Shown piece after piece: positions 15,351 to 22,794 of a stretch of 32,392 nucleotides of DNA. The notes under the pieces were generated by a model. It was not told where the DNA came from. It did no database searches and was given only the letters and a program-made list of their open reading frames with translations. Where the stretch lies: the NCBI RefSeq assembly GCF_900176305.1, contig NZ_FWXH01000023.1:1-32392 (forward strand), read 5' to 3'. The stretch is from Clostridium acidisoli DSM 12555 (GTDB lineage: Bacteria > Bacillota > Clostridia > Clostridiales > Clostridiaceae). Positions within the stretch are counted from its first letter, which is position 1; every line of letters begins with the position of its first letter. A program made the position numbers and the translations under genes.

Positions 15351-15896
15351 ATGAATATTTATGATTTTAATGTAAAAGCAATAACTGGGGAAGATGTTTC
15401 ACTAGAAAAATATAAGGGCAATGTTTTGATTATAGCAAACACTGCTAGTCGATGTGGCTTTACTCCTCAATATGGTGATCTTGAAGTTCTTTATAAAAAA
15501 TACAAGGATCACGGCCTTAACATTTTAGGTTTTCCCTCTAATCAATTTGCTGAACAAGAACCTGGCAATAATAGTGAGGTGAAACATTTTTGCGAAATTA
15601 ACTATGGTGTAACTTTTGATTTATTTGAAAAAATAGAAGTAAGGGGAAATAATGCTCATCCACTATTTAAATATCTTTCTAAAACTGTTCCTTTCAAAGG
15701 ATTAGATGTAAGCAGTGCAAGTGGTAGAATACTTGAAGCTATGCTTAAGGAAAATTATCCTGAAATTTTAGTAGGTAACGGAATAAAATGGAATTTCACT
15801 AAATTTTTAATAAATAGCGCTGGTGAAGTTGTTGGTAGATTTGAGCCAACTACTGAACCTATGGATATGGAAGCTGAAATAAAAAAATTTTTATAA
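15351..15896 (+). CDS. Glutathione peroxidase-family thiol peroxidase 1
   Basis: A 181-residue GPx-family peroxidase, probably thioredoxin-dependent and reducing organic hydroperoxides. Peroxidatic Cys35 (TASRCGFTPQY, a normal Cys codon, not selenocysteine), Gln69 (FPSNQFAEQEPG) and Trp147 (KWNFTKF) form the catalytic triad. Cys81 (HFCEINYG) is in the position of the resolving cysteine of bacterial and plant atypical 2-Cys GPx. It carries an insertion at about residues 112-142 that the middle copy lacks. GGAGG precedes the ATG. It is first of three tandem gpx genes and most like the third. Confidence 0.93.
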   Translation: MNIYDFNVKAITGEDVSLEKYKGNVLIIANTASRCGFTPQYGDLEVLYKKYKDHGLNILGFPSNQFAEQEPGNNSEVKHFCEINYGVTFDLFEKIEVRGNNAHPLFKYLSKTVPFKGLDVSSASGRILEAMLKENYPEILVGNGIKWNFTKFLINSAGEVVGRFEPTTEPMDMEAEIKKFL

Positions 15897-15908
15897 GGAG
15901 TTGTTTTT

Positions 15909-16397
15909 ATGAATATTTATGATTTTAATGCTAAGACATCATCAGGAGAAGAAATTTCTTTATCAAAATACAAAGGAAAAGTTTTAATAATTGCAAATAC
16001 TGCTAGCAAATGCGGATTTACTCCTCAATATAAAGATTTAGAAGATTTGTACAAAAAATTTGGAAATGAAAATTTGGAAATACTTGCATTCCCTTGTAAT
16101 CAATTTTTAGGTCAAGAACCAGGAAGTAATGAAGATATACAAAATTTTTGTTCAATAAATTATGGGGTTACCTTCCCTGTTTTCGCAAAAATAGATGTTA
16201 ACGGAGAAAATGCTGATCCAATTTTCAAATTCTTAAGAAAGAATAGTTCTGGAATACTTGGTGACAATATTAAATGGAATTTTACAAAATTCATCATTGA
16301 TTCTGATGGAAATATTGTCGATAGATATGCACCTACTACGTCCCCAAAAAAATTAGAAAAAACTATAGAAAATTTGATTAATAGTATTAGGAGGTAA
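15909..16397 (+). CDS. Glutathione peroxidase-family thiol peroxidase 2
   Basis: The middle copy, 162 residues, the standard bacterial GPx length. Cys35 (TASKCGFTPQY), Gln69 (FPCNQFLGQEPG), Trp123 (KWNFTKF) and resolving Cys81 (NFCSINYG) are all present. It also has Cys63, which is Ser in the other two copies. It lacks their insertion of about 24 residues and has its own C-terminus rich in Lys and Arg. It lies twelve bases after gpx 1, with AAGGAG at the junction, so it is in the same transcript. Confidence 0.93.
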   Translation: MNIYDFNAKTSSGEEISLSKYKGKVLIIANTASKCGFTPQYKDLEDLYKKFGNENLEILAFPCNQFLGQEPGSNEDIQNFCSINYGVTFPVFAKIDVNGENADPIFKFLRKNSSGILGDNIKWNFTKFIIDSDGNIVDRYAPTTSPKKLEKTIENLINSIRR

Positions 16398-16402
16398 GAA
16401 AA

Positions 16403-16948
16403 ATGTCAATTTATGATTTTAAAGTAAACTCAATTAACGGTAAAGAAGTGTCACTAGAAAAATATAAGGGCCAAGTATTAATAATAGCGAATACTGCTAG
16501 CAAGTGCGGTTTTACGCCTCAATATAAGGGGCTCGAAGCACTTTATCAAAAATATAAAGGTGAAGGTCTTAACATTCTAGGTTTTCCTTCCAATCAATTT
16601 GCTGAGCAAGAACCTGGAACTAATGAAGATGTTAAAAACTTCTGTGAAATTAACTACGGTGTAACTTTTGATTTATTTGAAAAATCTGAAGTAAGAGGTG
16701 ACAATGCTCTCCCTTTGTTTAAGTATCTTTCAACTTCAAAGCCTTTTAATGGTTTAGATTTAAATCATCCTAAAGGAAAAGTTTTAAACGACATGTTAAA
16801 AGAAAAATTTCCAGAAATTTTACAAGGTAATGATGTAAAATGGAACTTTACTAAATTCCTAATAGATAGAGATGGTGAGGTTGTAGAAAGATTCGAACCA
16901 ACTACTGAACCAGCTGACATGGAAGCTGCCATCAAGAAATTGTTATAA
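16403..16948 (+). CDS. Glutathione peroxidase-family thiol peroxidase 3
   Basis: 181 residues, closely related to copy 1 (shared insertion, the same FPSNQFAEQEPG with Ser63, the same TTEPxDMEA ending). Cys35, Gln69, Cys81 (NFCEINYG) and Trp147 are intact. It begins five bases after gpx 2, and its GGAGG overlaps the gpx 2 stop. The arrangement of like-unlike-like suggests either duplication of a pair with loss, or insertion of copy 2 between duplicates. Confidence 0.93.
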   Translation: MSIYDFKVNSINGKEVSLEKYKGQVLIIANTASKCGFTPQYKGLEALYQKYKGEGLNILGFPSNQFAEQEPGTNEDVKNFCEINYGVTFDLFEKSEVRGDNALPLFKYLSTSKPFNGLDLNHPKGKVLNDMLKEKFPEILQGNDVKWNFTKFLIDRDGEVVERFEPTTEPADMEAAIKKLL

Positions 16949-17014
16949 TTTTCCTTTGAAAATGTGCCGTTTTTTGATACACTAGTAAATATATAAATTA
17001 GGAAGTGGTGCACT

Positions 17015-17449
17015 ATGAACTATGATATGTTGAAACTGGATAATCAATTATGCTTTGCACTATATGCTTGTTCTCGTGAAGTCACAAAGCACTACAAGCC
17101 AGAGCTTGATAAACTTGGTATAACCTATACACAATATGTAACGCTAATGGTTTTATGGGAAAAAGATGATATTACAATAAAAGAACTTGGAAACAGATTG
17201 CATCTTGATTCTGGTACTTTAACTCCTCTACTAAAAAAATTGGAGTCAAAAGGCATAGTACAGAGAACTAGGGATACAGAAGATGAACGTAACGTCTATG
17301 TAAAACTTACTGAAAAGGGCTTAAATTTAAAAGATGAGGCCATAAATATTCCTAAACGAATTTCTTGTATTCCAGGTCAATCACAGGAAGACCTTATAAG
17401 ATTAAGAGAAAAGCTAAAAGATTTACTCAGTACTTTAGAAAAACTTTAG
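17015..17449 (+). CDS. ohrR: OhrR-type organic hydroperoxide sensor (MarR family)
   Basis: A 144-residue MarR-family repressor that closely follows Bacillus OhrR. NQLCFALYACSRE carries the reactive Cys13 (Cys15 in B. subtilis). HYKPELDKLGITYTQYVTL follows, and the DNA-binding segment is LGNRLHLDSGTLTPLLKKLE with the wing RDTEDERNVYVKLTEKG. The second cysteine needed for the 2-Cys Xanthomonas mechanism is not at the usual place, although Cys117 is present near the end. Organic peroxide oxidation should release DNA. It is 66 bases after gpx 3, probably cotranscribed, and likely controls the three peroxidases; no ohr gene is present here. Confidence 0.93.
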   Translation: MNYDMLKLDNQLCFALYACSREVTKHYKPELDKLGITYTQYVTLMVLWEKDDITIKELGNRLHLDSGTLTPLLKKLESKGIVQRTRDTEDERNVYVKLTEKGLNLKDEAINIPKRISCIPGQSQEDLIRLREKLKDLLSTLEKL

Positions 17450-17453
17450 TTTC

Positions 17454-17496
17454 ATAAAAAAAGTATCTACTTAATATAGTAGGTACTTTTTTTATG
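17454..17496. terminator. Bidirectional terminator between ohrR and the Nramp gene
   Basis: ATAAAAAAAGTATCTACT pairs with AGTAGGTACTTTTTTTAT with one mismatch. Runs of A and T at the two ends allow termination in both directions. Confidence 0.8.
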
Positions 17497-17523
17497 AATA
17501 ATTTGTTGGTTCATAATACGTTA

Positions 17524-17570
17524 AGGTGAAGGGTTTTAACGGTTGCTACGCCCGTTAAAACCCTTCACCT
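17524..17570. repeat. Hairpin repeat, copy E (fully symmetrical)
   Basis: AGGTGAAGGGTTTTAACG (17524-17541) is matched perfectly by its complement at 17553-17570 across the loop GTTGCTACGCC. Unlike the other copies, the GGTGAAGGG lead-in is mirrored on the far side, giving an 18-bp stem. Confidence 0.85.
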
Positions 17571-17607
17571 ATATATACCTTCCAATCCATTTATACTAAG
17601 ACTAACC

Positions 17608-18870
17608 TCATATATAATTTACAAACAATGCTATATTTAAAATCGTAAGTAAAACTCCTATTATCCAAAGTGCTACCTTATCCAATAAAGAGTTAACGTA
17701 TTTGCCCATAACTCTTTTTGAAGATGTAAGGTATATCTGAGTGAATACTGTTATTGGCAGTTGAACACTTAAAAACATCTGTGAATATACTAGTGCCTTA
17801 AATGGATCATTTATAAAAAATATAATAATAGCTGCAACAAATAAAGTAATAAATATTCCCGTCTTTGAATGACTGTCTTTTATATCATATGGTTCTCCAA
17901 ATATTCCTGCAAAGATACTTCCACCTGCCATTCCTGCTGTCACAGTAGATGCTATTCCTGCAAATAAAAGTGCTAATGCAAATATTATGGATGCTCCACT
18001 TCCTAAAAGTGGCTTTAACATTTGTTCTGCATCATTAAGTTCAGATACCGAAATTTTATTTAAGAAAAACGTACTTGCTGCTAGTATGACCATTGCACTG
18101 TTTATAGCCCAGCCAACTATCATGGAAAAAAGCGTATCTATAAATTCATATTTTAATTGCTTTTGTATTGTGGTATCACTTTCTAGATTCCATTGTCTAC
18201 TTTGTATAATTTCAGAGTGCAGAAATAAATTGTGTGGCATTACAACAGCTCCGAGTATACTCATTATTATTGGCATAGACCCTGATGGAAATGAAGGTTT
18301 TATAAAACTGACCCCTACTGCCTGCCAGTGAACATGCACAAGTGTCAATTCAAATATAAATGACAACCCAATTATTGAAACAAAACCAATTATCCATTTT
18401 TCCAAAGATTTATAGGAATTGCTAAAAAGCATCCAAAGAACAACAAATAACATAATTATAGTTCCAATTTTTATTGGAATTTTAAAAAGCATATTTAGAG
18501 CTATTGCTCCACCAAGAAGTTCCGCCATGGCTGTAAGTACTGATGTCATTACTGCACTTCCTAATATTACATTTTTTAAAGTCTTATTTATGTTTTTTGT
18601 AGCAGCCTCTGAAAGACAATCTCCAGTGACAATTCCTAAATGGGCTGCATTATGCTGAAGTATTATTAACATTATTGTGGATAACGTTACAATCCATAAA
18701 AGTTTATATCCATAATCGGAACCTGCAGACACGTTTGAAGCCCAATTACCAGGATCTATAAAACCAACAGTTACTATAAGCCCTGGTCCAATATATTTTA
18801 TTATGTCTAATGCTGTTCTCCTTGGCTTATGCTCATTTTTAAAAATATTAAAATTAAAACTTTTTTTCAT
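17608..18870 (-). CDS. mntH: Nramp-family Mn2+/Fe2+ transporter (MntH)
   Basis: A 420-residue membrane protein with about 11 transmembrane helices that imports divalent manganese or iron with protons. The metal site is intact: Asp39-Pro-Gly-Asn42 in helix 1 and Met211-Pro-His213 in helix 6 (MPHNLFLHS). HLGIVTG in the second helix region is also conserved. The Met in helix 6 is characteristic of transition-metal Nramps, unlike the Mg/Al-type relatives. GAGGTGATTGA precedes the ATG. It is monocistronic and convergent with ohrR, sharing a terminator. I saw no MntR or Fur box upstream. Confidence 0.93.
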   Translation of the reverse strand: MKKSFNFNIFKNEHKPRRTALDIIKYIGPGLIVTVGFIDPGNWASNVSAGSDYGYKLLWIVTLSTIMLIILQHNAAHLGIVTGDCLSEAATKNINKTLKNVILGSAVMTSVLTAMAELLGGAIALNMLFKIPIKIGTIIMLFVVLWMLFSNSYKSLEKWIIGFVSIIGLSFIFELTLVHVHWQAVGVSFIKPSFPSGSMPIIMSILGAVVMPHNLFLHSEIIQSRQWNLESDTTIQKQLKYEFIDTLFSMIVGWAINSAMVILAASTFFLNKISVSELNDAEQMLKPLLGSGASIIFALALLFAGIASTVTAGMAGGSIFAGIFGEPYDIKDSHSKTGIFITLFVAAIIIFFINDPFKALVYSQMFLSVQLPITVFTQIYLTSSKRVMGKYVNSLLDKVALWIIGVLLTILNIALFVNYI

Positions 18871-18992
18871 TCAATCACCTCTATCATTAGCTTAATACCT
18901 GCAATTCATTATTACATTTTATTGCTTTCATCTAATTATACATTATTATAATTACGAATAAAAAATTTTATGTTATTTTATTTTTTTATTAC

Positions 18993-19020
18993 TTGCAATT
19001 TTTTACAATCGTGATATCAT
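18993..19020 (+). promoter_or_regulatory. Promoter of the 56-residue gene
   Basis: TTGCAA (18993-18998), a 16-base spacer, then the extended -10 TGaTATCAT (19012-19020). Confidence 0.45.
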
Positions 19021-19092
19021 TTAAAGTAAATTGTAAATATTTTTTGTGTTGCCATTATAACATATGCATTTTCTAATTTTGGAGGTATAAAT

Positions 19093-19263
19093 ATGAATTG
19101 TAATTCTAATTTTGAAGATGAGTTAAAAAGACTTTGTAATGATACAATAAATTTATTAGCCAAAGCTAAAACAAAAGAAATAATTAATGAATTAGAGTTT
19201 AATGAATTGACATTAAAGAAATTTTATTTATTAAAAGGATTTGATCAATTTTTGGATTTGTAA
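19093..19263 (+). CDS. Small hypothetical protein, 56 residues
   Basis: A small open frame opening MNCNSNFEDE and ending FDQFLDL. TTTTGGAGGTATAAAT places a perfect GGAGG seven bases before the ATG, and a promoter-like pair lies upstream, so translation is credible. The product is acidic-to-neutral and helical by composition (Leu, Lys, Glu, Asn), with no signal peptide or membrane segment and two cysteines near the N-terminus (3 and 15). I do not recognise the family. It sits tail-to-tail with a Spo0E-like gene, which may hint at a sporulation link but proves nothing. Confidence 0.55.
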   Translation: MNCNSNFEDELKRLCNDTINLLAKAKTKEIINELEFNELTLKKFYLLKGFDQFLDL

Positions 19264-19304
19264 AATATAAATTTTAATGTGAATTTAAATCTAAATATAA
19301 TAAT

Positions 19305-19448
19305 TTACTTTCCCTTATAATAAAGCTCTATAAGCTTATCCAGTCTTTGACTTAAATCTACTATATTGCTTTTACTTAATTTGTCTTCGTTCTCTATCAT
19401 ATTGTTTAATAAATCCCTAAGCACTTCTATTTCCTCTTTTAAACTCAA
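19305..19448 (-). CDS. Spo0E-like sporulation phosphatase, 47 residues
   Basis: The 47-residue product ends LSQRLDKLIELYYKGK, carrying the Spo0E-family signature SQ-x-LD-xx-I-xx-YY. This family consists of small helical-hairpin phosphatases that remove phosphate from Spo0A~P and delay sporulation. The N-terminal helix is LKEEIEVLRDLLNNMIEN and the second helix holds the motif. The start is a TTG at 19448, with AAGGAAG nine bases upstream. The size fits the family (about 45-85 residues). It is convergent with the 56-residue gene. Orthology to a specific Spo0E, YisI or YnzD protein cannot be settled. Confidence 0.8.
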   Translation of the reverse strand: MSLKEEIEVLRDLLNNMIENEDKLSKSNIVDLSQRLDKLIELYYKGK

Positions 19449-19618
19449 AAAAACCAACTTCCTTTTAACTTATTATTTTGAACAACATACATTATTATAC
19501 ATATATTATCTAATTATAACAATATATAAATAAACAAATTATTTAAATTACTACAATTTTTTTATGATATAATCTATATATTAGTTTACTTAAATAAAGT
19601 GTAAATTTATGATATAAA

Positions 19619-19690
19619 GAAAGCCTTCCGCTAGTTATATATTTAAAACCGCAGGTTTTGCTTTTAGGCGTAGCCTTTGGTGTTCATATT
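19619..19690. repeat. Small hairpin cluster upstream of the PHP gene
   Basis: AAAACC-GCA-GGTTTT (19645-19659) is followed by AGGCGTAGCCTTTGG. The GGCGTAGCC/CCGNAGG wording resembles the outer parts of the repeats at 883-967 and 32320-32350, so this may be a decayed relative. The remainder of 19449-19723 is AT-rich with no gene seen. Confidence 0.4.
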
Positions 19691-19723
19691 ATGGTTAATA
19701 TTCTTTAGTTAAAGGAGAGATTT

Positions 19724-20563
19724 ATGATGAGTTTTTCAAATTTTCATACCCATTGTTATTTTTGCGATGGTACTGATGACCCTGAGGAGTATGTTAAGAA
19801 AGCTATAGAATTTAAATTCTCAGATTTAGGTTTTTCAAGCCACGCCCCTCTCCCATTTCCTAATTCATGGACTATGGGGAAAAATAATTTTTACGAGTAT
19901 TGTAACAAGATTAATTCCTTAAAGCTAAAATATAAAAATGAAATTAATATTTATCTAGGACTAGAAGTTGATTATATTGAAAACTTAATTAGCCCTACAG
20001 ATGAAAAATTTGCGAGTTTAGATTATACAATTGGATCTGTTCATATGCTTAAAGACATAAAAACCGGAGAATTTTTAGCTGTAGATGGGGATGAAGATGA
20101 ATATATAAAACTCATTACTTCAGCTTTTGACAATGACGTTAAAAAATTTGTACATGCCTATTATACACAAATTAGAAATATGGTTTCAAATAAAACGCCT
20201 TCAATAGTTGGTCATCTTGATCTTATTAAAAAACATAATAAAAATAATAAGTATTTTAATGAAAATGAACCCTGGTATAAAGATGAGATTTTAAATACTT
20301 TAAAAGTGATATCAGAAAATAAAACCATATTAGAATTAAATACCGGTGGAAAAGTTAGAGGATATACAGATGACTTTTATCCAAGCAATTGGATATTGAC
20401 TGAATGTAGACATTTAGATATCCCCATAATTTTAAATTCTGATGCTCACAATCCACAATATATAAATGCATATTTTTCTGATGCTACTATACTATTAAAA
20501 AATTCTAATTATTTAAAACAACGAATACTTCATAATGAGGTTTGGCAAGATGTCTTACTTTAA
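19724..20563 (+). CDS. hisJ: PHP-family histidinol-phosphatase (HisJ/HisK type)
   Basis: A 279-residue PHP phosphoesterase, matching the HisJ family that removes phosphate from L-histidinol phosphate in histidine synthesis. Metal ligands are visible in order: His8 and His10 (NFHTHCYFCDG), His40 (SSHAPLPF), Glu81 (GLEVDYI), His107 (GSVHML), His164 (GHLDLIKK), Asp240 and His242 (NSDAHNP). AAAGGAG lies six to nine bases before the tandem ATGs. It stands alone, with no other his genes in the window, so another phosphoester substrate remains possible. Confidence 0.85.
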   Translation: MMSFSNFHTHCYFCDGTDDPEEYVKKAIEFKFSDLGFSSHAPLPFPNSWTMGKNNFYEYCNKINSLKLKYKNEINIYLGLEVDYIENLISPTDEKFASLDYTIGSVHMLKDIKTGEFLAVDGDEDEYIKLITSAFDNDVKKFVHAYYTQIRNMVSNKTPSIVGHLDLIKKHNKNNKYFNENEPWYKDEILNTLKVISENKTILELNTGGKVRGYTDDFYPSNWILTECRHLDIPIILNSDAHNPQYINAYFSDATILLKNSNYLKQRILHNEVWQDVLL

Positions 20564-20584
20564 AGATAACTTAAAAGTTATCTT
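20563..20584. terminator. Short hairpin at the convergent hisJ/DUF523 ends
   Basis: AAGATAACTT-AA-AAGTTATCTT spans the last base of the hisJ stop and the stop of the opposing gene. It probably serves both directions, but no long T run follows. Confidence 0.55.
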
Positions 20585-20999
20585 CTGTAAAAACTTCTAT
20601 TCCATTTTTTAAAAGTAGTTCAGAGGTAATTCCGTTACCTTCTGTAAGCTTTTTAGAAAATGTACCATCATATATAATTTTGCAACCACAAGATGGACTT
20701 TTTGACTTTAGAATTGCACATTTTGCTCCAACAATTTTTGCAATTTCTAAAGTTTTTTTTGCTCCTTCATTAAACTGAACTGTAACATCCTCGCCATGTT
20801 TTGTTATAACTTTTTTATTTCCATTTTCATCTATCACTATTTCTGCACTAGCTCTTGGTGTTAAAAGTCCAGCTAGTTGTTCTGGACAGATGGCTACAGC
20901 TTTTCCAGCTTTAACAAGCTTACTTATTTCATTAATCTCATTACTTTTACCATCATATCTACAGTTAACCCCTGCTAGACATGCACTTACAATATACAT
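20571..20999 (-). CDS. DUF523 / TudS-like desulfurase family protein
   Basis: A 142-residue DUF523 protein. Conserved motifs: SACLAGVNCRYDG (Cys7, Cys13), CPEQLAGLLTPR (Cys38) and SKSPSCGC (Cys104, Cys106). Characterised members (TudS) use a [4Fe-4S] cluster held by three cysteines to remove sulfur from thiouracil, and several cysteines here suit that role. The frame extends to 21041, but the ATG at 20999 has GAAAGGA nine bases upstream and matches the family N-terminus. It follows the HxlR gene by 53 bases on the same strand, so it is probably in its transcript. The exact substrate is unknown. Confidence 0.85.
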   Translation of the reverse strand: MYIVSACLAGVNCRYDGKSNEINEISKLVKAGKAVAICPEQLAGLLTPRASAEIVIDENGNKKVITKHGEDVTVQFNEGAKKTLEIAKIVGAKCAILKSKSPSCGCKIIYDGTFSKKLTEGNGITSELLLKNGIEVFTEDNF

Positions 21000-21052
21000 A
21001 AAATTCATTCCTTTCGTATAACATAGTCTAGTAAAAAGCAATAGTTAATTGC

Positions 21053-21367
21053 TTAACTATTGCTCCATTTTTCTGCCCATACTTGAATTTGATCCATAGA
21101 TTTTTTTAAATCTTTCCCTTTTTCCGTTAGTTCATATTCTATTCGAACAGGCATCTCTGGGTAAACTTTTCTAGTTATTATACCTTTTTCCTCTAATTCC
21201 TTAAACCTCTCAGTGAGCATTCTTGCACTTAAGTTAGGTATAATTGCCTGCATATCCGAAAATCTTTTTGCTCCATCTAACAATGATCTTATAATAAGCC
21301 CAGTCCAACGCTTACCTAGAAGTTCAAAGGCTGCTTCGAATTTAGGACACATATGCAAATTCTCCAT
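21053..21367 (-). CDS. HxlR-family regulator, YodB-like redox sensor
   Basis: A 104-residue winged-helix HxlR-family regulator. The N-terminus MCPKFEAAFELLGKRWTGLI closely resembles B. subtilis YodB, including the conserved sensing cysteine (Cys7 here, Cys6 there). The DNA-binding region is LSARMLTERFKELEEKGII. The C-terminal cysteines used for disulfides in YodB are absent (the protein ends WAEKWSNS), so it would be a one-Cys sensor of quinones, hypochlorite or other electrophiles. AAGGAG is eight bases before the ATG. A TTACTT/AAGTAA palindrome covers its -35 region. Confidence 0.88.
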   Translation of the reverse strand: MENLHMCPKFEAAFELLGKRWTGLIIRSLLDGAKRFSDMQAIIPNLSARMLTERFKELEEKGIITRKVYPEMPVRIEYELTEKGKDLKKSMDQIQVWAEKWSNS

Positions 21368-21391
21368 ACTATCAACTCCTTACCTTACATT

Positions 21392-21420
21392 ATTTTATCA
21401 TATTTACTTGATAAAAGTAA
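21392..21420 (-). promoter_or_regulatory. HxlR promoter with YodB-like operator
   Basis: TTACTT-GATAA-AAGTAA (21404-21420) is a perfect palindrome with the TACT-N7-AGTA core reported for YodB-type sites. On the minus strand its outer arm acts as the -35 box (TTACTT), followed after 17 bases by TAAAAT (21397-21392) with a TG extension. This implies autoregulation. Confidence 0.6.
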
Positions 21421-21425
21421 GTAGC

Positions 21426-21442
21426 TTATTGAATTTCAATAA
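21426..21442. repeat. Small inverted repeat between HxlR and EAL-HDOD genes
   Basis: TTATTGA-ATT-TCAATAA lies just downstream of the EAL-HDOD stop and upstream of the HxlR operator. It could be a weak terminator or a second protein site. Confidence 0.35.
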
Positions 21443-21448
21443 ATATAT

Positions 21449-22654
21449 TTATACGTTATTTGACCATATTACTGCATCAATATACGCTTCAGCTATAGAT
21501 TCAAACTTCAAGCCTTGAACTTTAGAATATTTAACTACTTTTGACCAATCTTCTCTTTCATAAGCAATTACAATTTTTAATATGTTGTTTAAATAATTTT
21601 CTTCTCCATTTAAAGCCTTGGTGACTTCATCTGTAAGTCCTAACTCCTTTGTTATCTCGCTCATAGGTACATGGAGCATGCAATCCATAAGTGATACTAA
21701 ACCCATTATGTAACCATCACTGACTTTATTAGTACTTTCTTCACAATAAATCAGTATATTTTCGCAAAATTTTGCTCTAACTAGTGACGTGTTGGTTAAT
21801 TCATTAAGTTCGCCTTTGTTTATGTTTCCAAGCATAACAATATAAAGCCATTTTTTAAGCTCGTCCCTTCCTAGAAATGCAACGGCTTGTTTTATTGATT
21901 TGACTTTGTTCTTTATTGAAAAGTATGAAGAATTAATATATTTTATCAATTTATATGATGTGGATACATCTTTCATTATTAGGTTGGTTAAATATTCATA
22001 ATCAATATTTTCCTGCTTTAAATGTTCCATTATCTTCAATATAACAATTTCATTTTTAGGAATATCTCTCCCCTTAAGTATTTTAGGCTTGCTAAAAAAA
22101 TAACCTTGAAAATAAGTATATCCATATCTTTTTGCTTCTTCGTACTCTTCAAGTGTTTCTACTTTTTCAGCCAAGTATTTTATGTTGTGATTATTTATTC
22201 TATCAATTACTTTTTTTCTATCAGTACCCTTTGTTAAGGTAAAATCTATTTTAATTATATCTGCAAGTTCAATTAATTTAATATATTTATCCTGAAATAC
22301 AAAATCATCTAATGCTATAGTGTATCCTTTACTTTTTAAACTTTTACACGCTAAAACAACCTCTTCTGTAGGTTCTATATTTTCTAATATTTCAACAGTT
22401 AAAATATCGGGTGGTAAAACAGTTGCTAACTCTCTCTGTATGAGTTCTTTTGTAAAATTTATAAATGCCCTTTTTCCTCCTGTTACATTCTTCACTCCTA
22501 AGGAATAAAATGTATTTACAATAACATCAATTGTTGCATTGTTTCCATCTTGTTCTATATAAAAATTATTATTGCTGTTTCTAAATAATATTTCATATGC
22601 CACTACATTTCCATTGATATCAAATATAGGCTGTCTCCCCAAAAATATATTCAT
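21449..22654 (-). CDS. EAL-HDOD signalling protein (YuxH type)
   Basis: A 401-residue protein with an N-terminal EAL-like domain (about 1-195) and a C-terminal HDOD domain (about 200-390). Parts of a c-di-GMP phosphodiesterase remain: EILFR in place of EALLR, VEILEN, ALDDF, IKIDF, AEKVET and YFQGYFFSKP. The DDFGTG loop is degenerate (LDDFVFQ) and the EAL triplet itself is altered. As in other YuxH-type proteins, catalysis is doubtful and a binding or scaffold role is likely. The HDOD part shows the usual SYKLIKYINSSYF and VKSIKQAVAFLGRDELKKW. GGAGG precedes the ATG. It is monocistronic. Confidence 0.88.
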   Translation of the reverse strand: MNIFLGRQPIFDINGNVVAYEILFRNSNNNFYIEQDGNNATIDVIVNTFYSLGVKNVTGGKRAFINFTKELIQRELATVLPPDILTVEILENIEPTEEVVLACKSLKSKGYTIALDDFVFQDKYIKLIELADIIKIDFTLTKGTDRKKVIDRINNHNIKYLAEKVETLEEYEEAKRYGYTYFQGYFFSKPKILKGRDIPKNEIVILKIMEHLKQENIDYEYLTNLIMKDVSTSYKLIKYINSSYFSIKNKVKSIKQAVAFLGRDELKKWLYIVMLGNINKGELNELTNTSLVRAKFCENILIYCEESTNKVSDGYIMGLVSLMDCMLHVPMSEITKELGLTDEVTKALNGEENYLNNILKIVIAYEREDWSKVVKYSKVQGLKFESIAEAYIDAVIWSNNV

Positions 22655-22794
22655 ACAAAAAATCCTCCAAATCTATTTTACATTGTTAATTATTACATAT
22701 AATGACTCTAATTTCAATGTTTCCCCATTTGTATTGATAAATTAAATCTACATTTGAATAAAACTAGCTTATTCTGTAAAACATACTTTTAAAG

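Noticed and set aside
15351-16948. Selenocysteine in the GPx active sites
   Set aside because: The codons at Cys35 of all three genes are TGT or TGC, not TGA, and no SECIS-type hairpin is needed.
18871-18990. MntR or Fur box upstream of the Nramp gene
   Set aside because: No stretch matches either consensus beyond what is expected in AT-rich DNA.
22700-22794. Sigma-G promoter before the germination operon
   Set aside because: TGAATA and CATACT words occur, but they are 21 bases apart, too far for the usual sigma-G spacing, so no promoter is called.
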